Of a DNA stretch of 64,000 bases, positions 10,815 through 23,200 are shown piece after piece (position 1 is the first letter of the stretch; each line of letters opens with the position of its first letter). The position numbers and the translations under genes were made by a program. The notes beneath the pieces were generated by a model, which searched no databases, had not been told where the DNA came from, and saw nothing but the letters and a program-made list of their open reading frames with translations. The DNA comes from Nymphaea colorata (Eukaryota; Streptophyta; Magnoliopsida; Nymphaeales; Nymphaeaceae), in NCBI RefSeq assembly GCF_008831285.2, contig NC_045144.1, positions 12,633,858-12,697,857 on the forward strand, in the 5' to 3' direction.

Positions 10815-11259
10815 ATACGGACATCACCTGTTTGATAGTGGAAACTATGAGGAAGCCATGGACCAGTTTGCAGCCTCTAAAGTGGATATCAATTCTGTTC
10901 TGTCTCTTTATCCATTTATACTTCTTCCAAAAGCACCGGATCTTCCTGAATCTGGGGGGCTGGAGTCACATTCCGATGCTTCACTTCTTTCTAGGATGCC
11001 ATCTGATGTCTCAGATGACATGGAGGGAACATCTCCTTCAAGGATTCCAGAGACGCCAGTGGAATCTACTGATATAGCAGCATTGGAACAGAAGAAGATG
11101 AGCCATAATGCCCTTGTAGCTCTTATCAAGTTTTTGCAGAAAAAGAGAAACACTGTAATTGAGAAGGCTACTTCAGAAGGAACAGAAGAAGCAGTTGCAG
11201 ATGCTGTGCAGGGTAGTATTGCTTCATCTGATTACTATCAGCCAACCCGTTTAAGAAAG
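10815..11259 (+). CDS. VPS39: VPS39 exon (first in window)
   Basis: The acceptor is tcag before 10815 and the donor aag/gtaaga at 11259/11260. The exon starts on the last base of an Arg codon carried over from an exon outside the visible region. It encodes YGHHLFDSGNYEEAMDQFA, typical of the middle of plant VPS39, then an acidic/serine linker (SDVSDDMEGTSPS) and KKMSHNALVALIKFLQKK. It ends on a codon boundary. An earlier ATG at 10780 is intronic. Confidence 0.93.
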
Positions 11260-14200
11260 GTAAGAGTTAGTCCAAAATAGTGTATATTATGCTTTTCCCT
11301 TTTTTGCATTGTCTTGGTTAAGTTACTTTCAGTTTTTCATCTGCCTCACAACCTTCTGTAAAATTGTTATTCGCTTGGTTTTTTGTACACGTTATTTAGT
11401 TCTGGAACAAAGCAGGAATCAAAGCAGGCACACAATTGTCCGTTAAGAGTCTAAGAATAGGTTAACATCTGCCCAGCCAGCTATCATTTGTTTTTCTCAC
11501 TTCTTGGTAGGTCTTCACCTTCAGTTGTACTTGACAGTTCTCTTGAGCAAATATTAATAAATGAAGTTCATAATATGCATGAGTTCTGTAGATTATATGA
11601 GCTCTCTGGAGTCTAGGCTTTGGACTTTAAGCAAAAGTTGTCAGTTGTGATTTCTGGAAAATGAGGGTTACAAATGTTAAAGAACTTCATGCCTTCTGGA
11701 TTACTGTAGGGAGAAGTTATGCTGTCAAAGGCCATCCGAAAATGTTAGTGATGCATCAAGAAAAAGCATATCGTGGCTTTGCACTCTCCCATGTAAATCT
11801 GTAGGTAGAGAACTGTGGCTTTGCAATATCCCGTATAAATCTGTCGTTAATAGTTAATACAGTAATCTGTTAGGCTGCCATTTCACCATTAGCATCAGTA
11901 CCTCAAATTACTATGGTGATATATCCAACTTCTACTATTTATGCATTGAATGGTCATTGATGCTGTCCTCATTATATGGTTCCCTCTTCTATCCAGTGAA
12001 TCTAATTTGCTTTGCTTATCACATTTCTTTGATCTTCTGAAGCTTGGTTGGTGTTATTGGTGTTGCTAATTTTTTTTCCATTGCCAACTTGTGGAGTTTA
12101 TTTGTGACATCTCTTGTATCTGTTGGAAAACATTTACTTATTCTGTTGGATGGAAATTTTTGTCTCACAAATTTATGAGAAGGATAGAAGTAGTGTCATA
12201 CAGTATCTAAGAGGATGATTCACACTACTCCCTGGAAATTATCGTTTGTTTTTAGAAGTGTTTAGTGAAGCATGGTAGCTCATGGCAAAAAAGAGAGGAC
12301 AAGAGCATAAATTTGTGCAGCATGTCAGTTTGCAGTAGTGTCGGCTCATCTCTTCTGTGATTCTAAGAGGAAACAACATCATTAAATTTGACTAAATTCA
12401 AAAGTATTAATTCATTATGGTGTCTCATCATGTCATGTGGATCTATGTGCATGTGAAACCAATGCACATGCATGTGGTTGATATTTTTTTTATAATGTTT
12501 TCATCATTGGATTGTGGATCCGGACATAGTCTTCAGTCAGAATATGCTCGTATGTGGTTTTATCCAGCAAGATGGATTTATCTCTCTGTTTTAATTCCTT
12601 TCACATAAAGGCTTCAAATCTAGTACTTCCAGGAACTGCTGTATGACTATTTGAACTCTAAATGGATTCTAAAAATTTGAAGATCAATGTTCTCTCTTAT
12701 TCGAAGTTGTCTACCTTTTGGTTCTGCTTTGCAGCTTTATAATGATATTTGTTTAAAGGTTCTGTTATGCAAGGCATTGTCATTCTACAGTTCTGAGTTC
12801 TCATAAATCAAGTTGTCTTCCAGAGCCATGTTGATGTCCATGTAAGTTCAGGTGCTAGAGAAATCGCATCTATTCTTGATACTGCACTAATTCAAGCTCT
12901 GTTGCTCACTGGGCAATCATCAAGTGCATTAGAGCTATTGAAAGGTCCCAACTATTGTAATGTAAAAATCTGTGAGGGCTTCCTAAGGCAGCATAAGTTT
13001 TACTTGGTTCTAATTGAGTTATTGAAATGCAATGACATGCATCGTGAGGCACTTAATCTTCTCAGCCAATTAGTAGAAGAAACAGACAGTGATCATGCTG
13101 ATCCCGTCCACAAGTTCACTCCAGAGATGGTTCTTCAATACCTTAAGGTATGGTTTTCTGCTGATTTAATGTTTGTTAGTTTTGCTTGGTCCCAGTTTCT
13201 GAAATAATGAGATGCTATTTCTCTTGACCTTCTTACTTGTGGATATAATTGGTTGCTAAGTTGCTTGGCATCTTAGGTGTGCCAAGTTGTCCTACACTTT
13301 TTTTAGAATGCAAACTGGCATTTGAAAAATCTTCATGTAATTAACATACAAATATAGTAGATTTTCACGCCTGGGTTCAAAACCCAATATGATTTTTCCT
13401 AAACTGACCTGAAGTACTCCTTTAATTTGTTATCATACAATAAGTTAATAGTTCTTACCTGGTCACTTTATTTTCTGCAACTTTGTCTCAATAGCTGACC
13501 TTTCTTTGATTCTGTTTTTGCAGCCTCTATGTGGATCTGATCCTATACTTGTTCTGGACTTTTCTATGAGAGTTCTTGAAAGGCATCCATCAGAAACTAT
13601 TGAGCTTTTCCTGTCTGGGGGTGTTCCACCAGATCTGGTTAATTCTTACTTAAAACAACATTCACCACAAATGCAGGCAACTTACTTGGAACACATGCTT
13701 TCTATGAACGAGCATGGGATCACGGCCAACCTTCAGAATGAATTGGTATATTGTCTCTTATTCTTCTTATATTACATTCGTTGCATATCTCACTTTTATA
13801 AGTCTCTGCTGACATGGTGGAATATGCTTTCAGGTGCAATTCTATCTTTCCCAAGTTCTTGATTGCTATGCTTCGCTTTCTGCTCAGAAAAAGTGGAATG
13901 AGGAAGAGTATTCCCCTACTAGGCGAAAGTTGATCTCTGCATTAGAGAACACAACTGGATATAACCCAGAGAATTTGTTGAAGCGCCTTCCTTTGGATGC
14001 TCTATACGAGGAGCGTGCGTTACTGTTAGGCAGAATGCAACAGCATCATCTTGCCCTCTCTCTCTATGTACACAAGGTACACAAAAATGTAATTTTGTTG
14101 ATCTACTTCCTGGTTGATCACAATGTATTATGACCAATGTTGTAAAGTGCCTACCATGATGTGTATCGGTTGGGCAACAGTTATGCTGTACCATATTATA

Positions 14201-17200
14201 AAAAATTGTACATTGTTTTTTTAATGTTTAAAAAATCTAAAAACTTGAAAAAATAAATAAAAATCAGGAAAAATAAGAAAGTATGGTTTTTATGAAAACA
14301 TGTTATAAATAATGCTGATACATAAAATTCATCAAATTAACATAACATAATCATAATTCATAAATCATTACACATCAAGGAATATGTTTAAACTTTAAAC
14401 TTTAAACTTGAAGGTCTTTACAACACCAAATGAACTTGTTCAATGCAAACAACAAATGAAAAATATCATCTTCTTATCATTGTTCAGTTTTATTCTCATC
14501 GTCATTTCATTTCGATCATCTTTTTCAACTTCAACATCCTCACCAATATTTACAGGCTCTTTATGATCACCATCCTATGTTCCTTGGATGTTCAACCGCT
14601 CAAGATCCTACTCTTAAAATATGGTGGATGGTTCTTCTTCAACTCATTCAACACATTAAGTTCTTTAAGTTTATAAGATCAACTTGAGATCTACCCTTGC
14701 TGAAATTTTTTTCTAATTGCCTAAAATAAATAAGAAAACATCTTTAATATATATTATATTGGCATGAACAAGGTCATTCAACCTTTTACTTCTAGATTGT
14801 GTTCTTTTTCTTACTATGGATATTTGTGACAACACTCCAATGTTTTCACATCCATTTGCACTGCATGCTGAACTGAGGGTTCTAATTGCAGAACTTCTAA
14901 GGTTTGGGCAGTCACTCCAGAATGTATTCCACCACATATCTAAATACAAATAAAACATTATGAGAACTAACATATAAAATTATTAAAATACAATTATGAA
15001 AAATAAAATGAAGTCTTGCGTATAATACCTTAATGCATGGTTGTCCTGTTCAAAATGACTGCATTTCTTCTCATGTTACCTTGGCAATTATCATATATTT
15101 CCATCCCACGATTGGATGGCATCTTGTATGCTTGACTCAATGACTAATATGCCAGTGCTATTCAACAAACCTTTGTTCACCTCTCTATCCATTTTAAACG
15201 TGGCAGAATACCTTAAGGCAAGATTGAAATGGTATTCTGCTTACACAATGAAGTTGGTTAGTCCACTTTTGGTTTATGATTCTCCATATAGGCATGTATT
15301 ACTTATTTTTTAACTTCAAGTTATCTCTAGTGGCCTCTTTGCTTCACTGTAGCTTCATAGAGGTATACAATGGTAAGCCTATCTTTGCTGTCAACTAACC
15401 TTGAGGTTTTAATGAGAACTGTGACATAGGTACGTTGAAATGGCCCAGGTACTTGCATCAGTATGGTGGTATATACCAATGCGGCTGCACATGACAAGCA
15501 GGTCGGGCTTGGATTGGGTCTTGGTCTCACCCAATTCAAACCCCCAAATATATTTTAGAATGCTAAAAAAAAAAACTTGTAGTTCTCCCTATGTCTTAGG
15601 GCAAGTGAAGCGAAACCCCCCCACCCACAGAGAGAGAGAGAGAGAGAGAGAGGGTTTTAAGACTTTTGGGGAGGGTTGGGGGTGCGGATGGAGGGAGGGA
15701 GAGATGGACTTTTGGGGAAGGCAGTATCAACACACACACACAAACGAGAGAGAGAGAGAGAGGGTTTTAAGACTTCTGGGGAGGGTTGGGGGGTGCGGAT
15801 GGAGGGAGGGAGAGATGGACTTTGGGGGAAGACAGTATCAACACACACACCCAAACACACACACACACAAACAACCCATCCTTCAACCCTGACACCGTTT
15901 TAAACCCATCTTTCTATTTCTTTATAAAATTACTTAGCTATAACTATATTTAGTTATATTACAAAAACAGTTACATTTTGTTTATATTACAAAAACAGAC
16001 TCATTTTTTTTAAACTTAGGAATTAAAAAACAATTTATATTTCTTTTAACTTTGGCTGCAGACACATGCACACACACACACACACATGCACACACGCACA
16101 CACACATATAGGTGGTGAAAGTTATTAAAAGTTGGTTTCGGTCACATAATTTAGCAGCATAACAAGTATCATTGAGATAAGTAGGCAGACTGGATGTACC
16201 TGAAGGAGGCATTTATATGACACCCTCATTTTACATAGTTTTGTGAAAACTTAAATTTTTAATGAGTTTTGAGAACCTGATTTGTGTGTGTGTGGGTGAC
16301 ACACCCAACACCTAATTTTTTGTGAATAACCTGGGATCTGTCAGGTTTTCGACTCTTTGGAAAACCAGGTTTTGTCAAAACTAAGTATTTCTCAAACCCA
16401 GTTTTGATGTCACCCAAGCACCCCAGAAAATGCTTTTTTGGAGCCAAAACCAGGACCTCCAAGAGTTTTGGAGTGTCATCCAAATGCTTTCTAAAAGTTC
16501 TCCTATAGGCAAGGTACAATGAAGTGCAGTTAGAGTGCATAAGCTGTTAGCCAAATATTTGGGTTCCCTTTCAAATCCTAAAACGAATTGGACATATTGC
16601 TTACAAACTTCAATTTTTTGAGGATTGATTCTATTATTTGGCCCATCTTCATGTTTCACCGCTGAAACCCTGCTATCAGGGCCACACTTTACTAGCTCTT
16701 CTCACTTGCCTTCCATCCCACAGGATGCACTTGCTCCATTCTGAATCTTGTGGCCAAGTTGTTTGCAGGTTAGGGCAATCAGTTACCCAATGTATGGCAA
16801 AGACAAAGACACAACTATCTCCACATGGGAAGACTCTATCCAACTGCATCATTGGTTTCCCATATTCATACCTTGATGAAAAGGTATTTTTCAAAGGGAG
16901 GATATTGGTAGCCGCCTAGGGTAATTAGGAGGCAAATGTAAAAGAAGTTAGGATTGGAAGTAGGTGGGTTGGCTTGAGTCGTACCATAGACATGTGTTCA
17001 TACTTCATACCCTTTAAAAGAGGGGTTGTTACACGACTTCATTAGTTAGGTAGCTGCAGGTACCATACATTTTCATGCATCTTGGCTACTGGTGTTTTGG
17101 TTGACAGATCCTTGCTGATAAATCTTGTGTACAAGACTTGCAAAAGAGATTTTCAACCGATCATGTTCCAAAACCTGTGCACCATTTCTGTGAGGGTTCA

Positions 17201-20200
17201 TTTGAAGGTATTTCTTTACAAAACAATATAAATTTAGGATAATTTTCACAAGGCAATAGAAATTTACTGTAAAGGGAGAGATTTTATACCTTTCATGGAA
17301 GAAATTGGAAACCTCTAAATCAATCTTTCATGTGCAAATCTAATGTCAAATTGATGTTGTTTCCCTCAAAGCAGCAAAATCTCACCTTCGCTGAAGTTGT
17401 AAGTGTTTAGAAGCTGCGGGACGGGGGCTAGATGTCCAACTCAAAAAAAAAAAAAAGAGTGGCTCAGATGTTTTTTCTTTTTTGGCATTGACCCCATATC
17501 ACATGATACTAGTTGATACCCCTAGATACGGGGGGGTCTGTCTTGTTGTTTACTTTGTTAGTTACAATGTGGCATATTGCAGTGCTACACTGAGTTGGAG
17601 AGGTGGGCTTTACTATGATGCTTCATGTGGATTTCAAAGCAAAAATTGTCTTTTGCTTCCAAAATTGGTTTTCTCATCTTCCATCAGTGCATATTTTGCT
17701 TCATAACCATATAAAAAAACCTGTTTCACAATAAATAAGATGAAAAAAAAAAACTTACATAATCATGATACCAAATAATTTTACTATATTTTCAGAAACT
17801 TATATCAAGTTACCTTTATTTGTTCGTTAGCACAATGCATGGCCTCATATATATAACCTATTGATGGCTTGATGGTTTTTACTATCTATCTTTTATGGTA
17901 AACTTACTAATCGACTCACAACTGCATATATTTCAGTGCTATGATCTATACGTAGATTAATAATAATATATGAACAAATAAGAAATGACAAAAAGGAAGA
18001 AAAGGAAAGAAAGAAAAGAAAGAAGTGGAAGAGTAGAAAAAGAGACAAGAAGCCGAAGGGTAGAAAAAGTAGAAATATAATCATTTACAATCAGGTAGCC
18101 CAGTATTTTCACTTTGTGTGTGTGTGTTGTTAAAATATAAATCCTTCACCAGCACGTTGAAGAGGAGTCTCTTAGGATTCCACCTCCTTGTAGAATGTGT
18201 TAAGATATTTAATGTCCTTGTAACATGTGAAGAGTCTCCTAGGATTCTATGTTGTAGTTAATATCCTTGTTATATGTGAAGTCTCTTAGGTTTCTATGAT
18301 GTAATTAATGTCCTTGGAGCTTGTGAAATCTCCTAGGATTCTACGATTGGAGACTCTTAGAATTTTGGAAATGGGATTATAAATAGAGGCCGTGCAAACC
18401 ATTTTGGCTACGGCTTCTTCTCCTCAGTTTCTTCTTGTTTTCATTCTCTCTTTCCCTCTCTCTCTCTCTCCCTCTCTCTCTCTCTATCTCTATCTTCCTG
18501 CGTGAGTGCTGTTTTCTGGTTACAGATATTGGTGCTAGATTTCTATCATGGTATCAGAGCGCCAGGTTACGTTATCTCTACCAAACGAAATGCCCAAACA
18601 GGTCTGATCTGGTTAGAACTCTTTTCTCATCTTGTCTCTATCCTGAATTTACTTTTTTCTTGCGCAATTCTTGTTCCTTTTTCTTCTTGCTTACCCAAGG
18701 ACACATCTTGTTATATCGTGTCTTCTTTCCCTCTCATCTTCTACCTATATACCATTCCTTTCTGCTGTCATGGAAAACCTTTCGCATTCTAGCATGTCCT
18801 CAAGTTTTCTTCCTCACCTTATTACCGAAAAACTCAACCATGAGAATTATCTTATCTGGAAAAGGCAAATCATGCCTTTCATAAGAAGTCAAGGCCTCTT
18901 TGGACATCTCGATGGTTCAACAAAGGCTCCACCAATATCCGTCTTACAGGAAATAAAAAATGAGGCAGGAGAAGTTATTGCTGTTCATGAAGACAACAAT
19001 CCTGAACATGCTATGTGGATGAGACGTGATCAAAGTCTGGTTGCGTATATTTTGTCCACTTTATCTCAACAAGTGTTACTTTCAGTTTCTGATGATTGTA
19101 CTGCAGAAGAATTATGGGAAACCCTTGCTTATACCTTTTCCCAAATATCAGAAGCTCGAATTATGTACTTAAAGAAAGAATTTCAGAATTTGAGCAAAGG
19201 TTCAACGTCTATCATGGATTATTTGGGGCGTATTAAGGCCGTCGCAGACCAACTTGCTGCCTCAGGGAATAACATTTCTGATAAGGAAAAGGTGCAGCAA
19301 ACCTTGAATGGACTTGGGCATGATTATCATGCTTTTATTACAGCTCTTGAGGTCCTTCCTGTTCTGCCTTCCTTCAACGAACTACAAGGTAAACTTCTCC
19401 AACATGAAATGAATATGAAAAGAGTCATTGAAAGGACTGATCAAGGGAACTCCCAAAATGTATTGGCTATGAATGTAAAGTTTGGTAAGAGCCATGGGAA
19501 CTCCAACCATGGTGGTCGTGGCATTCTACCAACACCACATAACCAAGGTATGTCTCCTTTGGACACTTCAAGAAAAATACCAATTTGTTTTCAGTGCAAC
19601 AAGAAAGGACACATGAAGGCACAATGTTGGTTTAATCCTCAAAATAAAAACAAAGGGGTAAGACATGATTATAAACAAGGAGGACAAAGTTCTAAATCCA
19701 CCGCTGAAGATATGCAACAGCTATTGATGACCGCATTCTCAAAGATGACTATAAAGCAAAATGAGCAAGGAGAATGGTTCTTGGATTCAGGTGCAGCTAC
19801 CCATGTGACAGGAAATGCAGATAAATTGACTAACTTATCCCCTCATTACGGTAGAAGTTGCATTATAACAGGTGATGGAAAATCTCATCCTATTACACAT
19901 ATTGGAAATGCACATATTCCATTGTCATCCTCGTCTCTATCACTGTCTAATGTTGTTCTTGCTCCCAATATCAAAAAGAACATCATATCCATTTCTAAAC
20001 TCATTGATGATACAAGCTCTTCTGTTGAATTCACACCTTCTTCTGTCTATGTCAAGGACCTCCAAACGAAGAAAATGTTCGCTAGAGGGGAGCGTCAAGG
20101 GAATATGTACGTCCTCAAGGAATGTCTACCCAAGGATTCATCCACTTTTGATATAGGATTGAAGACATTTTCTCTTTCTCATAATGCGTCATCAGTGCCA

Positions 20201-23200
20201 AGTTCTTGCCATTTTCAATCAAAAGTAAGGGGCCCTAACCAATTTTTGGAGTCTGATTTGTGGCATAGTCGGCTAGGACACTGTGGTCGACATTTCATTG
20301 AAAAACTTGTCACAGATAGTCTCATTCCAAGATCAAGTTTACCTCTTACTTCAAGTGTCAAAAAATGTTCAAGTTGTGGACTTTGTAAGAGTCATGTTTT
20401 ACCTTTCCATAATATAAATCAAAGGGCTTCCAAACCTTTTGAAACTATTTTTTCTGATGTATGGGGGCCAGCCCCTATTGATTCCATGTCTGGGTCAAGA
20501 TATTATGTCTTATTCATTGACTCTTACTCACGTTTCACCTGGATTTACTTCATGAAACACAAATCAGAAGTACCTCACATATTTCGAAACTTCTATGCCA
20601 TGATTCAAACTAAATTTTCATCCAATGTGGTGCATTTTCAATGTGATGGAGGGGGAGAATATTCCTCGCTTGATTTTATTGAATTTCTACGTGAAAAAGG
20701 GATAACTAGACAAATTTCCTGCCCTTACACACCACAACAAAATGGTGTAGTTGAGCGGAAACATCGACATATAGTTGAAAGCGCCATGAGCATGATGCAT
20801 GATACTAATGTGCCCATTTCCTTGTGGACTGAAGCCTTCCATACTGCTGTATACATAATAAATTGTTTGCCTATGACACTCTTGATGTCTAAATCGCCAT
20901 ATTTTACACTCTTAGGCAAACAACCTGATTACAAGAACTTGAAGGTTTTTGGTTGTGTATGCTATGTTCACGTTGATGCTGCCTTGAGGAACAAGTTTCA
21001 AGACAAAGCGATTCAATGTAGATTCGTTGGATATGCTGATGAATATAAAGGTTTTCGATGCTATGATCCAACAACTAAACGTATCAAAACTTCAAGAAAT
21101 GTCATTTTTGATGAACATAGTTTTGATAATACAAATGAAATGCCTATGACCATTGAATCTTATGATCCCTGGACCAGTACACAGTTATTTAATGCAGATC
21201 CTGTTATAGAAAATGATGTGCCTCAAAGTGAAGATTCAGAGAGAGCAATACAACCGTCGGATATGGCTCAAAGTGAAAATCAAGAAGATCCAACACAGTC
21301 ATCAAGTCATCACGAAAACAATAATGAAGAACAGAGCAACGATGCACATCGGTATTCGGGTCTTATCTACAGTCGACGACTAAGGGACAGAGATGCTCAC
21401 AGTGAAGAAGACAACATGCCCCACCTTAGAAGATCCCAACGCATTCGTCATCCCATTCACAGGTGGGTTAGCTATGATTCTTTATCACTTGATTTTCAGT
21501 TATTCATGGCAAAAGTTGGCAAGGAGGAAGAACCTACTTCATTTGATCAAGCATCAAAATCACATCATTGGAGAAAGGCTATGAAAGAAGAAATGGATGC
21601 CTTGCATGAATGTGGAACATGGGAGATCGTTCCGAGGCCACACGAAAAGAACGTAGTGGGCTCCAAATGGGTATACAAAATTAAATACAAACCTGACGGC
21701 AGCATAGAAAGACACAAAGCAAGGTTAGTAGCAAAAGGGTTTACACAACAATATGGAGAAGATTATGATGAGACATTCAGCCCTGTGATCAAAATGGGAA
21801 CAATTCGCGTGATTATATCATTGGCAGTTGAATATGGATGGAGACTACATCAAATGGACGTGAAGAATGCTTTTCTTCATGGTGATTTAAGGGAGGAAGT
21901 ATATATGGAACAACCTCCAGGATACACGAAAGGAGACTCTCATGCATGGGTTTGCAAACTAAGAAAATCTATTTATGGACTTAAACAGGCCTCACGTTCG
22001 TGGTTTGACAGTTTCTCTTGCAAGATTCAAGAATGTGGTTTTCGGAGATGTCCTCTAGATCACTCTCTTTTCATTTATCGAAAGGAAAACATATTTACTT
22101 TACTTCTTATATATGTTGATGATATTGTTATCACAGGCAATTCAGAAAAACACATAGAAGAAGCTAAAGTTTTGATGATGCAAAACTTCAAAATGAAAGA
22201 GCTTGGTGATTTACGATTCTTTCTTGGAGTGGAGATTGATAGGGACAATAATCGCCTCACATTGACACAACAGAAATACACGTTGGATCTGCTGAAAAAG
22301 TCAGGTATGTCTGATTGTAAGCCTGTTGGAACTCCTAGTGTTCTAAATCAAAGACTAAGTGCTCAAGATGGGGAGTTATATGAAGATCCTACGCAATATC
22401 GAAGTATTGTTGGGGCACTTCAATATCTTACATTTACTAGACCAGATATTATATATGCTGTGAATCAAGTATCTCAATTTATGCATGCACCTAAAGATAC
22501 TCACATGGATGCTGTCAAAAGAATATTAAGATATCTTAAAGGGACAGCAAGAGATGGCTTAGTTTATGGTAAGAGTGAAAATATAACTACTGGACATCAA
22601 CTTATGACATTCACAGATGCAGATTGGGCTGGAGATCCCGATCAAAGAAAGTCCATTTCTGGTTTTTGTATTTTCATTGGACGTAATCTTGTGTCTTGGA
22701 GTTGTCGAAAGCAAAAGGCAGTAGCAAGATCCAGCACTGAAGCTGAATACAGATGCATGGCTGCAGGTACTGCTGAAGTTACATGGGTTAGACATTTGCT
22801 AGAAGACATTGGAGAAAAGATTAAAACATCAATGTTAATGTGCGATAATCAAAGCGCTATTAACATTGCCTTTAATCCCGTACAACATGGTCGAACAAAG
22901 CACATTGAGATTGATCAACACTTTGTTAGACAAAAGGTGGAAGACAAGGAGATTCAGCCTATTTATGTTCGTACAGATGAACAAGTTGCAGACTTATTTA
23001 CAAAAGGATTAACAAAGGAACGATTCTGGTTTCTAAAAGGCAAGTTGTACATGGTGCAAAACCATGCACAACTTGAGGGAGGGTGTTAAAATATAAATCC
23101 TTCACCAGCACGTTGAAGAGGAGTCTCTTAGGATTCCACCTCCTTGTAGAATGTGTTAAGATATTTAATGTCCTTGTAACATGTGAAGAGTCTCCTAGGA

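Noticed and set aside
15601-16120. Repeats considered as a CRISPR-like array
   Set aside because: Simple GA/CA microsatellites and one tandem duplication; plant nuclear context.
17108-17210. Possible small VPS39 exon (open stretch after ttgacag, LADKSCVQDLQKRF)
   Set aside because: Exons ending 14076 and starting 30425 join without missing residues, so an extra exon here would not fit the family sequence.
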